Shown: positions 1 through 8,919 of the stretch, piece by piece
How positions within the stretch are numbered: the first letter of the stretch is position 1
Layout: every line of letters begins with the position of its first letter
Origin: Kiloniellaceae bacterium
Lineage (GTDB): Bacteria; Pseudomonadota; Alphaproteobacteria; Kiloniellales; J153
NCBI GenBank assembly: GCA_021776115.1
Contig: JAJFGN010000069.1
Location: 24,162 to 88,161 of the forward strand
Length of the DNA: 64,000 nucleotides
Direction: 5' to 3'
Translations under genes and position numbers: made by a program
Notes under the pieces: generated by a model
The model's database searches: none
What the model saw: only the letters and a program-made list of their open reading frames with translations
Told to the model about the DNA's origin: nothing

Positions 1-1554
1 GTTCTCGCGGGCCAGAGCGGCACGGGCAATGGCCTCGCTCACCTCGACCAGGCTGCGCAGGTTCAGCCAGTCATGCCAGGTCAGGTTAAAGACACGGTCC
101 CGATCGGCCAGGCCGGTCTTCAGGAGTTCGGCCTCCAAGTCGGCCAGGCGCGCGATGCCGCGTTGCAAGCCTTCCGCCGTGCGCATCACCCCGACATCCT
201 CCCACATCACGTCCAGCAGGCGCTCGCGAAGCGCGTTGAGATCGCCCGCCGGTTTGTCAAAAGGATGAAGCGCCCGCGCGATCTCGGCCTCGATCAGGGC
301 TTCGTCGGGTTCGCGCAAGTTTTCCTTGGCCGCGAAGTCCGCCATGGCCTCGCCCGCGATCCCGCCGAACACGGTGGAGTTGGCAACCCCGTTACCGCCC
401 AGGCGGTTGGCCCCGTGCACACCGCCAGCGTCCTCCCCGGCGACGAACAGGCCGGGCAATTCGGTCAAGGTCTCGGTATCGCAGATAAGTCCGCCCATGA
501 GGTAATGAGCCGTCGGCACAACCTCGACCAGCCCGCCGGCCAGATCGAAGCCGCAGTCGGCGCAACGCTCGACCATGCCCTTGAAGCCACGGCGCACCTT
601 GTCGGGTCCGAGGTGACTCATCTGGATGAAGAGGCCGCCGTTTTCCGTCGTGCGGCCCTTGCGCATCTCGGCGTACATGGCGCGGCTGACCACGTCGCGC
701 GTGGCCCGTTCGCCCTGCGGGTCGTAGTCGAGCATGAAGCGCCGATGCTCCGCGTCCAAAAGGTAGCCGCCCGCGCCCCGCAGGCCTTCCTCCAACACCG
801 TCCCGGTCATGCGCGTCTCGGTCCCGGCAAGCAAGCCCGTGGGGTGGAACTGAACCATTTCCATATCGCGCAACGGCAGGCCAATTCTCAAGGCCATCGC
901 CAAGCCATCCATGCTCTTGTCGCCGGAGGGCGTGTGATAGCGGTACATGGTCGGCCCGCCCCCGGTCGCCAGCAGCACCGCCTTGGCGCGCACGAAGCGG
1001 AATACGCCGCTACGCATATCGACCAGGAGGACACCAGCCAGCGCCGCGCCGTCCGCCGTGGGGATCAGGGCCAAGGCCCGGTGCTCCTCCATCCGCGTGA
1101 CCGGACGAGCCCAGACCTGTTCCATCAGGCGGTTGATGATCTCGATCCCGGTCAGGTCGCCCTTGTGCACGGTGCGGTCGAAGCTTTGCCCGGCGAAAGC
1201 CTTGCCGTGCAGGGTGCCGTCGGCCTTACGGTCGAAGAAGCATCCGACCTCGTTCTCCAACTCGCGCACCCGTTCGACCGCCGTTTGGCACAAGCGCCAC
1301 GCCAGATCCTGATTGGGCAGCCACTTGCCGCCGACGATGGTGTCCATGAAATGCCGCTCGACCGAATCGCCGGGCAACAGCGCGACATTGTAGCCGCCTT
1401 GAACCATGCGGGTGCAGCCCGACTTGCCGATCAGGCCCTTGACCGCGAGTGTGACCTTGAGCCCCGGGTTGGTCTGGCCGGCATGCAGCGCGGCGAACAA
1501 CCCGGCGCCGCCACTGCCCAGAATCAAGATATCAGTGTCGTGATACTCGAGCAT
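1..1554 (-). CDS. sdhA: Succinate dehydrogenase / fumarate reductase flavoprotein subunit, 3' end cut by window edge
   Basis: FAD-binding catalytic subunit that interconverts succinate and fumarate on the cytoplasmic face of the membrane. Read on the minus strand from ATG 1554; 518 codons are open to the edge and the C-terminus is missing. Visible motifs: N-terminal Rossmann LILGSGGAGLFAALHAG, FHPTGL, EGLRGAGGYL, PTAHYLMGG and GANRLGGNGVANSTVFGG, all in family order. The segment that carries the covalent-FAD His in typical SdhA (SHT..QGG) reads SGCTRMVQGG here, so a Cys (residue 47) stands where the His is expected. It is the last gene of a B-membrane-membrane-A operon, starting 4 bp after the preceding stop. 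The family is certain; whether the enzyme runs as SQR, fumarate reductase or on a related dicarboxylate is not. Confidence 0.9.
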   Translation of the reverse strand, partial: MLEYHDTDILILGSGGAGLFAALHAGQTNPGLKVTLAVKGLIGKSGCTRMVQGGYNVALLPGDSVERHFMDTIVGGKWLPNQDLAWRLCQTAVERVRELENEVGCFFDRKADGTLHGKAFAGQSFDRTVHKGDLTGIEIINRLMEQVWARPVTRMEEHRALALIPTADGAALAGVLLVDMRSGVFRFVRAKAVLLATGGGPTMYRYHTPSGDKSMDGLAMALRIGLPLRDMEMVQFHPTGLLAGTETRMTGTVLEEGLRGAGGYLLDAEHRRFMLDYDPQGERATRDVVSRAMYAEMRKGRTTENGGLFIQMSHLGPDKVRRGFKGMVERCADCGFDLAGGLVEVVPTAHYLMGGLICDTETLTELPGLFVAGEDAGGVHGANRLGGNGVANSTVFGGIAGEAMADFAAKENLREPDEALIEAEIARALHPFDKPAGDLNALRERLLDVMWEDVGVMRTAEGLQRGIARLADLEAELLKTGLADRDRVFNLTWHDWLNLRSLVEVSEAIARAALAREN

Positions 1555-1558
1555 GGCT

Positions 1559-1900
1559 TCATATTGCATTGAAAAGAAAAGCGAATGCGATGACGGCGGA
1601 TGCGCTTCCCGCAACCGCGGCCAGGGTCGCCTGTCCGTCCCGCCAAGGCAGAAATTCCAGTGCCAGCAGGCGCAGCCCACCGAGCAAATGAAGTGCGAGG
1701 AGAAAGACCAAGCCCATCTCGGCCAGCTTCACGAGGCCAAAATCGCTCCAGGCCAAAACGCCGTCAAAGACCGCTTCGCCGTTCAGGGCGCTGCCCAGAA
1801 CCAGGAAATGCAACGGCAGAAAAACGGCTAAGGCCAAGCCCGAGAGCCGATGCAATGCAAAGGCCCACCACAAGGGTTGATGGCGGTGCGGCCGGATCAT
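1559..1900 (-). CDS. Succinate dehydrogenase/fumarate reductase cytochrome b-type membrane subunit (second)
   Basis: A 113-residue membrane anchor with three predicted hydrophobic helices. The first helix carries HRLSG, and the second carries H-x3-GLR (HLLGGLRLLALE), the usual haem b ligand context of SdhC/FrdD-type anchors. Start chosen at ATG 1900 (MIRPHRHQPLWW) because it overlaps the upstream anchor gene by 4 bp and everything before it in frame is Arg-rich shadow sequence. It would hold haem and quinone and fix the A and B subunits to the inner membrane. The symbol is left open because both anchors in this operon resemble SdhC-type subunits. Confidence 0.82.
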   Translation of the reverse strand: MIRPHRHQPLWWAFALHRLSGLALAVFLPLHFLVLGSALNGEAVFDGVLAWSDFGLVKLAEMGLVFLLALHLLGGLRLLALEFLPWRDGQATLAAVAGSASAVIAFAFLFNAI

Positions 1901-2232
1901 AGCACAACCGCCGCGACGGCGCGGGCGCCAAGCGTCATTAACAGCAGCGCGGCACCGTACGTCAAAGCGTCCAGCCGCGCCCCGCGCCAAGCCAGATTCT
2001 CCGCCGCGATCGACCGCAGCCCAATAGCGGCATGGATCGCCGCCGCGATCACGAAGGCACTATAAAATCCCGCCCAAACGAAGCTGCCGCGCGTGCGCGA
2101 GAGGATCTCGGCCGCCGAGAGGCCATCTTGAATGGCATAGACGATCAATCCCAGGTGGACCAGAACCAAGGGCGCCAGGACAGCGGCGCTGAGACGCTGC
2201 AATACATATAGTTGGGCGGAAGTCAGATTCAT
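1897..2232 (-). CDS. Succinate dehydrogenase/fumarate reductase cytochrome b-type membrane subunit (first)
   Basis: A 111-residue membrane anchor. Three hydrophobic segments are visible (about residues 15-34, 52-72, 90-110). The first contains LQRLSAAVLAPLVLVHL and the second ends HAAIGLR, again the H-x3-GLR haem-ligand context. Start ATG 2232 overlaps the stop of the iron-sulfur subunit by 4 bp, and its own stop overlaps the next anchor by 4 bp, so the subunits are probably translationally coupled. Two sibling anchors of similar size point to a two-subunit cytochrome b domain. Confidence 0.82.
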   Translation of the reverse strand: MNLTSAQLYVLQRLSAAVLAPLVLVHLGLIVYAIQDGLSAAEILSRTRGSFVWAGFYSAFVIAAAIHAAIGLRSIAAENLAWRGARLDALTYGAALLLMTLGARAVAAVVL

Positions 2233-2954
2233 ACTTCCCCTCGTAGCGCGGCCATAAAGACGGCGCGCTTCAGGCCCGCAATCGAGGCGGTCGGGTTGAG
2301 CGACATGGGGCAATGGGTCGTGCAGCCCTGTTGGCTGTGGCAATTGTGGCAGCCGGCCTCCCCGGCAACAGCGGCCAGCCGCTCGGCCTGAGCCGCATCG
2401 CGGGTATCGTTCTGTAGTGTCCAGACACGGTTGAGGGCGGCCGGCCCCAGGTAATCCGGTTTCCAGGCGACGACATCGCAGGCCGCATAGCAAACCGCGC
2501 AGTTGATACACTCGATACCGGCATCGACGGCCTGCCGCGCCGGCGTTTCGGGCGCTATGCACTCGATATCATCGTACCGGGTCGCCCGCCCCTCGAAGCG
2601 GCCGCGCGCATCCCGCCATTTCTCGAAAAAGACCGTCATGTCGCAGGCCAGATCCTTGACGATCGGCAGGTTGCGGAGCGGCTCGATCGTCAAGCGGCTG
2701 TCTTGCGCGACCTTTGCGACATGGGTGCGGCAGGTCCAGCGCGGCTTGCCGTTGACCGTCATGGCGCAGGACCCACACATCCCGACCCGGCAGGCGAAGC
2801 GGTAGGCCAACCCCGGATCGCGATGACGCTGAACCCAGGTGACGACGTCCAGCACGGTCTGATTGGCGCGTTGAGGCGCCTCGAATTCGATCAAGCGGCC
2901 GCCCGCACCGCCCTTCCAAATCCGCACCGAGAGATTGCCGCCGTCAGCGCCCAT
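2229..2954 (-). CDS. sdhB: Succinate dehydrogenase/fumarate reductase iron-sulfur subunit
   Basis: Electron-transfer subunit carrying three clusters between the flavoprotein and the quinone. The protein is 241 residues from ATG 2954, which has GGAAGGA ten bases upstream; an in-frame GTG at 2990 is a weaker alternative. The plant-type [2Fe-2S] ligands lie in CRVGMCGSC and a later Cys (WTC). The ferredoxin-like half has CINCAVCYAACD and CHNCHSQQGCTTHCP, which would bind the [4Fe-4S] and [3Fe-4S] clusters. It is the first gene of the operon, an unusual position, since sdhCDAB is the common order. Length is normal for the family. Confidence 0.92.
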   Translation of the reverse strand: MGADGGNLSVRIWKGGAGGRLIEFEAPQRANQTVLDVVTWVQRHRDPGLAYRFACRVGMCGSCAMTVNGKPRWTCRTHVAKVAQDSRLTIEPLRNLPIVKDLACDMTVFFEKWRDARGRFEGRATRYDDIECIAPETPARQAVDAGIECINCAVCYAACDVVAWKPDYLGPAALNRVWTLQNDTRDAAQAERLAAVAGEAGCHNCHSQQGCTTHCPMSLNPTASIAGLKRAVFMAALRGEV

Positions 2955-3029
2955 ATCCGCCGAATCCTTCCAGCCCGCAGACTGCCGCACGAGACGATGC
3001 CGGGAAAGTCATTTGGTTTAGCCGTCGCT

Positions 3030-4019
3030 TTAGGACGGAGCCGGCGAGCGGCGGCTCCAGAGCTGAGCGATCAATATTCCCGCCACAACCAAAACGGCGC
3101 CGGAGACCTGACCCAAGCTCGGTGGAATACCCATGATCATAAGAATCGCGAGCGTCACCGCCGGAATCAGATTGAGGTACAGGCTGGCCAGCGGCAAACC
3201 CAGGCGCGCGACCCCATTGTTCCACATCACGACCGCGATCACGATCACGCCATAAGCGAGTAAAGCCATGAGCGATATGTCCAAGCCCGTGACCGCGTTC
3301 CAGGCGCCATAGGTCTGACCGCTGGCGGCGGCGATACCGTAGACGACGAGAAGGACGAGACTGGCGGCGCTTGAGGTGCGCGCGGTGATCTGAAGTTGCG
3401 ACACACCGCTCATCCAGCGCTGCGCCATGAGGGAATACCAACTCCAACAAACCATAGCGAGGACGATCAAGGGCTCGCCGCCACCCAGGCGCAAGGGCGC
3501 GTCCATCCTGAAATCATCGAACATGGCCAGCATGGCGCCCGGCACAACGAAGGCAATGCCCAGATACAATCCCCTGCCCGGCGCGGCGCTCTGCACCACG
3601 CGCGCAACCAGGTTGGCGACGATCGGCATAGAAGCCCCAAAGACGACGGCCGTAACCGGATGGCTGTACGCAATGCCTAAAGTATAGAGGGTCGCGAACG
3701 CCGCCATCGCCGTACCCAGGGTCATCAGACGCCACGGCCGAATGGCCGCGTGGGGAGCCCCCGGCCGTTCCAGCAATCGCAGTAACAGCCAGAAGACCGG
3801 CAAGGCCGCGACATAACGGATCATGGCCAGGAAATACGGGTCCCAGCGGACGCTCAGAACCGATATCGCCGGGACCGTCGACCCCCAAATCAACACGGTC
3901 ACGATCAAGCCGAGAATACCGGGCCAACGTGCTAGACCGCCAGCAGACGGGGTAATGGGCACATCCGGGCCCACCTCTTGCCGTGCCAGAGTTCTGGCAT
4001 CGTCATCCATCATACGCAT
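3030..4019 (-). CDS. DMT-superfamily (EamA) transporter
   Basis: A 329-residue inner-membrane protein with about ten hydrophobic segments arranged as two EamA repeats (roughly residues 33-160 and 185-320), preceded by a polar 30-residue N-terminus. Characteristic elements are LIWGSTVPAIS near the start of repeat 1 and a small-residue-rich last helix. EamA proteins export amino acids, metabolites or drugs; the substrate cannot be told here. The gene lies just upstream of the sdh operon on the same strand with a 75-bp gap, so co-transcription is possible but not evident. Confidence 0.85.
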   Translation of the reverse strand: MRMMDDDARTLARQEVGPDVPITPSAGGLARWPGILGLIVTVLIWGSTVPAISVLSVRWDPYFLAMIRYVAALPVFWLLLRLLERPGAPHAAIRPWRLMTLGTAMAAFATLYTLGIAYSHPVTAVVFGASMPIVANLVARVVQSAAPGRGLYLGIAFVVPGAMLAMFDDFRMDAPLRLGGGEPLIVLAMVCWSWYSLMAQRWMSGVSQLQITARTSSAASLVLLVVYGIAAASGQTYGAWNAVTGLDISLMALLAYGVIVIAVVMWNNGVARLGLPLASLYLNLIPAVTLAILMIMGIPPSLGQVSGAVLVVAGILIAQLWSRRSPAPS

Positions 4020-4217
4020 CGCCCACTAACTTCGCGCGCCACCGGAAACGGGCCTAAAGATAGCGCTTTCCCCCCGGCTCTACCTTCCCTATTTTGGATC
4101 GATCGATAAGATGTAAGAACTTGTTTTTGCTCCCACGTTTGGGAATCGGCTTAGCCACCCAGTGACTTGGATGCCAAGCGTACAGGATAAACTGCGTCGC
4201 TCGGCAGGGAGGATATA

Positions 4218-4715
4218 GTGTCGTCTTTCGAACTCGCTCAGCTAAATATCGCGCAACTGATAGCCCCGATCGACTCTCCGACCTTGGCGGACTTTGTGGC
4301 CAACTTGGATCGCGTCAATGCCATCGCGGAGCGGTCGCCGGGCTTCGTTTGGCGCTTACAGAGCGATGACGGCAATGCGACCGCGATCAGGCATTTCGGG
4401 GCGGACGTGCTGGTCAACATGTCCGTTTGGAAAGATGTGCGGTCGCTAAACGACTACATTTACAAGTCCGCGCACGTTGAAATCATGCGCCGCCGCAAAG
4501 AATGGTTCGAATTAATGCGGGAATTTTACACGGTGCTGTGGTGGGTTCCCGAAGGCCACCGTCCGGGCCTAGAAGAAGCGGAAGCCAAACTGACGCAGCT
4601 TCGCGAGTATGGCCCGGCGCCTGAAGCCTTCACATTCAAGAAGGCCTTTCCACCACCCGGCAGCGGGCCCAAGGCGCGCCCGACGGAGTTCACCGAGTCC
4701 TGCCCAGCCTGCTAA
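4218..4715 (+). CDS. DUF3291 domain protein
   Basis: A 165-residue soluble protein resembling the DUF3291 family, a ferredoxin-like fold of the kind found in antibiotic-biosynthesis monooxygenase-like proteins. The pattern seen is an N-terminal LAQLNIAQ strand, PGFVWRL, NMSVWKDVRSLNDYIY and HVEIMRRRKEWF, then a Trp pair (VLWWVPEGHRP). It starts with GTG 4218, preceded by a strong AGGGAGGA (4206-4213). No catalytic residues are known for the family. It stands alone upstream of the copper-chaperone pair, with a 51-bp gap to sco. Confidence 0.75.
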   Translation: MSSFELAQLNIAQLIAPIDSPTLADFVANLDRVNAIAERSPGFVWRLQSDDGNATAIRHFGADVLVNMSVWKDVRSLNDYIYKSAHVEIMRRRKEWFELMREFYTVLWWVPEGHRPGLEEAEAKLTQLREYGPAPEAFTFKKAFPPPGSGPKARPTEFTESCPAC

Positions 4716-4766
4716 AGCGGCCAAGACCCGGATATCGGACTCCGATTGCCAAGAGATGAGGTGACA

Positions 4767-5405
4767 ATGCGTCGGCCCCCCCTAATCCCGGTATTGGCCG
4801 CCCTCGCGGCCATAGCGATGGCGGGCGTCATCGCCTGGCAACTGACCCCCATGCCGGACGCGCAGCGGCAAGCCTTCGACACCTCGATGCCCAGCCGGAC
4901 ACCGATCGAAATTGGCGGCCCCTTCGAGATGACCGCCCACACCGGCGAGACAGTCACGGACAAGACCTTCGAGGGAAAATTGCGGCTGGTCTTTTTCGGC
5001 TACACCTTCTGCCCGGACGTGTGCCCCACGACCTTGAACCGGGTCGCGTTGGCGCTCGACGAATTAGGCAAGAACGCGGCATCCGTCCAACCGCTGTTCA
5101 TTTCCGTGGACCCGGCCCGCGACACGCCGGCGGTTTTGGCTGCCTACGCCCCGGCGTTTCATCCCAGCATCCTGGGCCTGAGTGGAACTCCAGAGGAAAC
5201 CGCGCGAGTCGCGGAAACCTATCGGGCCTACTTCGCCAAGGCCGAAAGCGACGAAGATGATCCCGACACCTACCTGATGGATCACTCTGTCTTCATTTAC
5301 CTGATGGGCCGGGATGGCAAATATCTAACCATGTTCTCGCACACCACAGATCCAAAGGACATCGCGGCGGGAATCGCCAAGTATCTGCGGGGCGCGACGA
5401 GCTGA
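4767..5405 (+). CDS. Sco1/SenC copper chaperone for cytochrome c oxidase
   Basis: Membrane-anchored thioredoxin-fold protein that delivers copper to the CuA site of cytochrome oxidase, acting in the periplasm. Start ATG 4767 gives 212 residues and has GAGG upstream; an in-frame start at 4746 would add a polar tail before the anchor. An N-terminal hydrophobic anchor covers residues 6-26. The copper-binding CPDVC (Cys82 and Cys86) and the partner His in DHSVF (about residue 171) are intact. It is followed 14 bp later by a PCu(A)C chaperone, the usual partner in CuA assembly. Confidence 0.93.
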   Translation: MRRPPLIPVLAALAAIAMAGVIAWQLTPMPDAQRQAFDTSMPSRTPIEIGGPFEMTAHTGETVTDKTFEGKLRLVFFGYTFCPDVCPTTLNRVALALDELGKNAASVQPLFISVDPARDTPAVLAAYAPAFHPSILGLSGTPEETARVAETYRAYFAKAESDEDDPDTYLMDHSVFIYLMGRDGKYLTMFSHTTDPKDIAAGIAKYLRGATS

Positions 5406-5419
5406 ACCTGGAGACAACA

Positions 5420-5920
5420 ATGAAACGGTTGATTATCGCGGGCGCGTTCCTTGCGGCCGTTGCCACCGGTGGGCAAGCCTTTGCGGGCGACGTGTCGGTC
5501 GGGACCTTGACCCTCCATCAAGCTTGGGCGCGCGCCTCGATCGGCCCGGCCAAGGCCGGCGCCGCCTATTTGACCATCGTCAATAAGGGGGACGAGGTAG
5601 ATCGCCTCCTGTCCATCGAGACGCCGGTCGCCAAGGTGGCGCAAATACATACCAACATCATGACAAACGGCATCATGAAAATGCGCCGGGTAGAGGCGGT
5701 CGAGATCGCGCTGGGTGAGCCCGTCGTGCTTGGGCCGGGCGGCCTGCACATTATGTTGATGGGCCTAAAGGCGCCGCTGCGGGAAGGCGAAAGCTTTCCC
5801 CTTGTCTTGACCTTTGAGAACGCGGGCCCGATCGAGATCCCGGTCGAGATCGAAGCGCCCACCGCCATGGAACCGACCGGCGACTCATCCATGCCAGGCG
5901 ATCACGTTCAGGGTTCGTAG
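5420..5920 (+). CDS. PCu(A)C periplasmic copper chaperone
   Basis: A 166-residue secreted copper(I) chaperone with a cleavable signal peptide (residues 1-22, ending AFA). The family metal motif H-x10-M-x21-H-x-M is matched exactly by His77, Met88, His110 and Met112. It would pass copper to cytochrome oxidase together with the Sco protein encoded 14 bp upstream; the two are very likely one operon. After residue 150 the tail is short and ends GDHVQGS, so the His-rich extension found in some homologues is absent. Confidence 0.93.
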   Translation: MKRLIIAGAFLAAVATGGQAFAGDVSVGTLTLHQAWARASIGPAKAGAAYLTIVNKGDEVDRLLSIETPVAKVAQIHTNIMTNGIMKMRRVEAVEIALGEPVVLGPGGLHIMLMGLKAPLREGESFPLVLTFENAGPIEIPVEIEAPTAMEPTGDSSMPGDHVQGS

Positions 5921-5940
5921 CGCCCCGGACACCGGCCAAA

Positions 5941-7068
5941 TCAGCGCAGACGGTCTAGGATCGCATAGAGCGCGTCCAGGTTGGCGGCGCCGAGCTTGCG
6001 GCTGCGCTCCGGCGACCACCCCTCGGCCGCGTGCGGTGTGTCCAAGGTGTCGTTGAACGGCATTTCCAAAGTCATTGAGAGGCAGCCGAAGGCCTCGGCA
6101 AGGTACTTGCCGCACATCCTGGTGTTGGCCTTGCCGGGGCCCGGGATCGGATAGCCGCGCTCGATCTGAAAATCCGGGCTGACCTGCTTGAGAGCTTTCT
6201 TGTAATCGAGAAGCAGATCGCCCAGGCGATCGCTCCAACTTGGGATTCCTTCAGGCCCGATCAGAAAATTGAAGTGCCGGCCCTCATCGCCGTGCACGTC
6301 GAGGCAGAAATCGACACCGGTCTCTTCCATCTTTCGCCGCACCAGAAACACCTCGGGGCTTTTCTCCAGGCTTGGTTCAGCCCATTGCCGATTGAGGTCG
6401 GTGCCAAGGGCATTGCCGCGCAGGTGGCCGCGCCGGCTGCCGTCCGGGTTCATGTTCGGAACGACATAGAAGACGGCCTTGCTCAACAGTTCGCGGGCCA
6501 TGGGATCGTCCTCATCAAGCAAACGCCCGAGGAATCCCTCCATCCACCACTCGGCCATGGTTTCCCCGGAATGTTGCCGGGCGACGACCCAGCATGTCCG
6601 TTTCCCCTCCCCGTCCTCGCCAATTCGCAGAAGATCCATGTCTTGCCCATCGAGGGTCGCGCCCAGCACGCTCAGCCGCACGCGCGGCGACCCCTGCACT
6701 TCCGCGATCATGTCCGCATGACGTTCCATGGAATAGGGCGCGAAGTACGCGAAATAGACGGAATCGGTCGCCGGTGTGTGCCGGATTGTGAGCGTTTGGC
6801 CGTCATAGCTGGTCTCGGCCCGGAACCAGGTCTCACGGTCTTCCGAGGCAACCGCCCGGTAGTCGCGCCAGCCGTCCGGATAGGACGACGCGCCGGCATT
6901 GGTCAACTTCACGTGGCAGTCCTGACCCGCCGCGCCGGTCAAACGAAAGTAAAACCACTGATAGAACTCGGTTCCCCGATCCTTTTGGATCTCAAGGCGA
7001 ATATCGGACGGGTTTTCACATGCAAGGCACGAGATATTCCCACCATCGAAACTGCTGCTGATCTTCAC
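5941..7068 (-). CDS. M14-family zinc carboxypeptidase (cytosolic carboxypeptidase type)
   Basis: A 375-residue protein with the two-part build of cytosolic carboxypeptidases: an N-terminal beta domain (about 1-125) and an M14 catalytic domain (about 130-375). Zinc ligands are seen as HSGE (His166 and Glu169) and His259 in DVHGDEG; substrate-side residues are in NMNPDG and TDLNRQW, and the catalytic Glu lies in MTLEMPF. There is no signal peptide, so it should act in the cytoplasm. It begins with GTG 7068 behind TTGGAGG and follows fumarase by 25 bp, so the two may be co-transcribed. The natural substrate in bacteria is unclear. Confidence 0.88.
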   Translation of the reverse strand: MKISSSFDGGNISCLACENPSDIRLEIQKDRGTEFYQWFYFRLTGAAGQDCHVKLTNAGASSYPDGWRDYRAVASEDRETWFRAETSYDGQTLTIRHTPATDSVYFAYFAPYSMERHADMIAEVQGSPRVRLSVLGATLDGQDMDLLRIGEDGEGKRTCWVVARQHSGETMAEWWMEGFLGRLLDEDDPMARELLSKAVFYVVPNMNPDGSRRGHLRGNALGTDLNRQWAEPSLEKSPEVFLVRRKMEETGVDFCLDVHGDEGRHFNFLIGPEGIPSWSDRLGDLLLDYKKALKQVSPDFQIERGYPIPGPGKANTRMCGKYLAEAFGCLSMTLEMPFNDTLDTPHAAEGWSPERSRKLGAANLDALYAILDRLR

Positions 7069-7093
7069 GTGTGGGCCTCCAAGGAAAATTGAT

Positions 7094-8728
7094 TTAGGAA
7101 ATCTTGAACTTGGCGAAGAAGTCGTTGCCTTTATCGTCGATCACGATGAAGGCCGGAAAGTCTTCAACCTCGATGCGCCAGATCGCTTCCATGCCGAACT
7201 CCGGATAGGCAATACAATCGACCTGCTTGATGCAATCCTGGGCCAGGCGTGCGCCCGGACCGCCGATGGAGGCCAGGTAGAAGCCGCCGTGCTTCTTGCA
7301 GGCCACACGCACCTGCGGACTGCGATTGCCCTTGCCCAGGCTGACCATGGAGCCACCGGCGGCTTGAAGCGCGTCCATGTAGCTATCCATACGCCCCGAG
7401 GTCGTGGGTCCGAAGGAACCGGTGGCGTAACCGGCCGGGGTCTTAGCCGGACCGGCGTAGTAGATCGGAAAATCGCGGAAGTAGTCGGGCAAGGGTTGGC
7501 CCGAATCCATGACCGAGAGCACCTTCGCATGGGCCAGATCGCGCGCCACCGTGAGCGCGCCGGTGAGCGACAACCGTGTGCCGACTGGGTGCTTTGTCAG
7601 TTCCGCTAGGGTTTCCGTCATGGGCCGGTTGAGGTCGATATTCACCGGCGCGTCGACCATGTTCTCCTGCGCCACATCAGGTAAGTATTTAGCCGGATTG
7701 GTTTCCAAGGCTTCGAGGAAGACGCCCTCGGCCGTGATCTTACCCAAGGCCTGGCGGTCGGCCGAGCAGGACACGCCAATGCCGATCGGCAAGCTGGCGC
7801 CGTGGCGCGGTAAGCGGATCACGCGCACATCGTGGCAAAAGTACTTGCCGCCGAACTGAGCGCCGATACCCATGTTCCGCGTCATTTCGTGGATATCTGC
7901 CTCCATTTCCAGATCGCGGATGGCGTGTGCTTGACCGGTGCCCTCGGTCGGCAAGCTGTCGAGGTAGCGGCAACTCGCCAACTTTACCGTCTTTAGAGTC
8001 ATCTCGGCGCTGGTCCCGCCGATCACCACCGCGAGGTGATAGGGCGGGCAAGCAGCGGTGCCGAGCGAGCGAATCTTCTCGTCCAGAAACGGCATCAACT
8101 TTTCTTTGTTCAGCAGCGCCGGCGTACCCTGAAATAGGAATGTCTTGTTCGCCGAACCACCGCCCTTGGCGATGAACAGGAACTTGTAGGCGTCCTCGCC
8201 CTCGGCATAGATCTCGATCTGCGCCGGCAGATTGTCGCCACTGTTCGATTCCTCGAAAGTGGATTTCGGAATAAGCTGGCTATAACGCAGGTTCTTGTTC
8301 AGGTAGGCATCGCGCACACCGCCCGCCAAGGCGGCTTCGTCGCCGCCCTCGGTCCAGACCCGGCGTCCCTTCTTACCCATGACGATCGCCGTGCCGGTGT
8401 CCTGACACATCGGCAAGATGCCGCCGGCGGAAATGTTCGCGTTCTTCAAAAGCTCGAAGGCGACGAAACGATCCTGGGGCGAGGCCTCGGGATCGTCCAG
8501 GATCTTACGCAACTGCCGCAGGTGACCGGGCCGCAGGAGGTGATTGATGTCGGCGAAGGCTTGCTCCGCCAGGGCCCGCAGGGCCTCCGGCGCCACCTTC
8601 AGGATCCTTTGCCCAATGAAGCTGTCGGTTTCCACGCCGCCCAACTCCAACTTACGGTAAGGAGTCTCGTCCTCGCCCAAGGGAAACATCGACACGTGAT
8701 CCGATTTCCGGGCCGCCGCCTTGCTCAT
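7094..8728 (-). CDS. fumA: Class I fumarate hydratase (iron-sulfur)
   Basis: Hydrates fumarate to malate in the TCA cycle using an oxygen-sensitive [4Fe-4S] cluster. The 544-residue length fits the single-chain FumA/B type, with the N-terminal domain (cluster Cys in MCQDTGTA, and later Cys in CPPYHLAV and SCSAD) and the C-terminal beta-barrel half ([22 protein letters not shown]) fused. Start ATG 8728 has only a weak CGGAG upstream. It lies 4 kb from the succinate/fumarate oxidoreductase operon on the same strand, so two consecutive TCA steps are near each other but not in one transcript. Confidence 0.95.
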   Translation of the reverse strand: MSKAAARKSDHVSMFPLGEDETPYRKLELGGVETDSFIGQRILKVAPEALRALAEQAFADINHLLRPGHLRQLRKILDDPEASPQDRFVAFELLKNANISAGGILPMCQDTGTAIVMGKKGRRVWTEGGDEAALAGGVRDAYLNKNLRYSQLIPKSTFEESNSGDNLPAQIEIYAEGEDAYKFLFIAKGGGSANKTFLFQGTPALLNKEKLMPFLDEKIRSLGTAACPPYHLAVVIGGTSAEMTLKTVKLASCRYLDSLPTEGTGQAHAIRDLEMEADIHEMTRNMGIGAQFGGKYFCHDVRVIRLPRHGASLPIGIGVSCSADRQALGKITAEGVFLEALETNPAKYLPDVAQENMVDAPVNIDLNRPMTETLAELTKHPVGTRLSLTGALTVARDLAHAKVLSVMDSGQPLPDYFRDFPIYYAGPAKTPAGYATGSFGPTTSGRMDSYMDALQAAGGSMVSLGKGNRSPQVRVACKKHGGFYLASIGGPGARLAQDCIKQVDCIAYPEFGMEAIWRIEVEDFPAFIVIDDKGNDFFAKFKIS

Positions 8729-8919
8729 GCTGCACTCCGAGGTTCGTCATGCCCCCCGCCGGGGCTTCCGCACCATAGCGAGGCAGTCCAGGGTCGCTCA
8801 AGCGTTGCCGCCATCCTGATGCGCGCTGGGTGCCTCGGTTTTCCGCGTTGCGGCACTTCCGGCCACATGTAAAAAGGGAAATCCTGTCGAATTGCATGAC
8901 TTTAGGGAGGCTATTTCGA

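Noticed and set aside
73..1572. A long open frame of about 500 codons on the plus strand
   Set aside because: It is antisense to the flavoprotein gene, whose FAD and active-site motifs are clear; long opposite frames are common in GC-rich DNA and this one has no recognisable domain.
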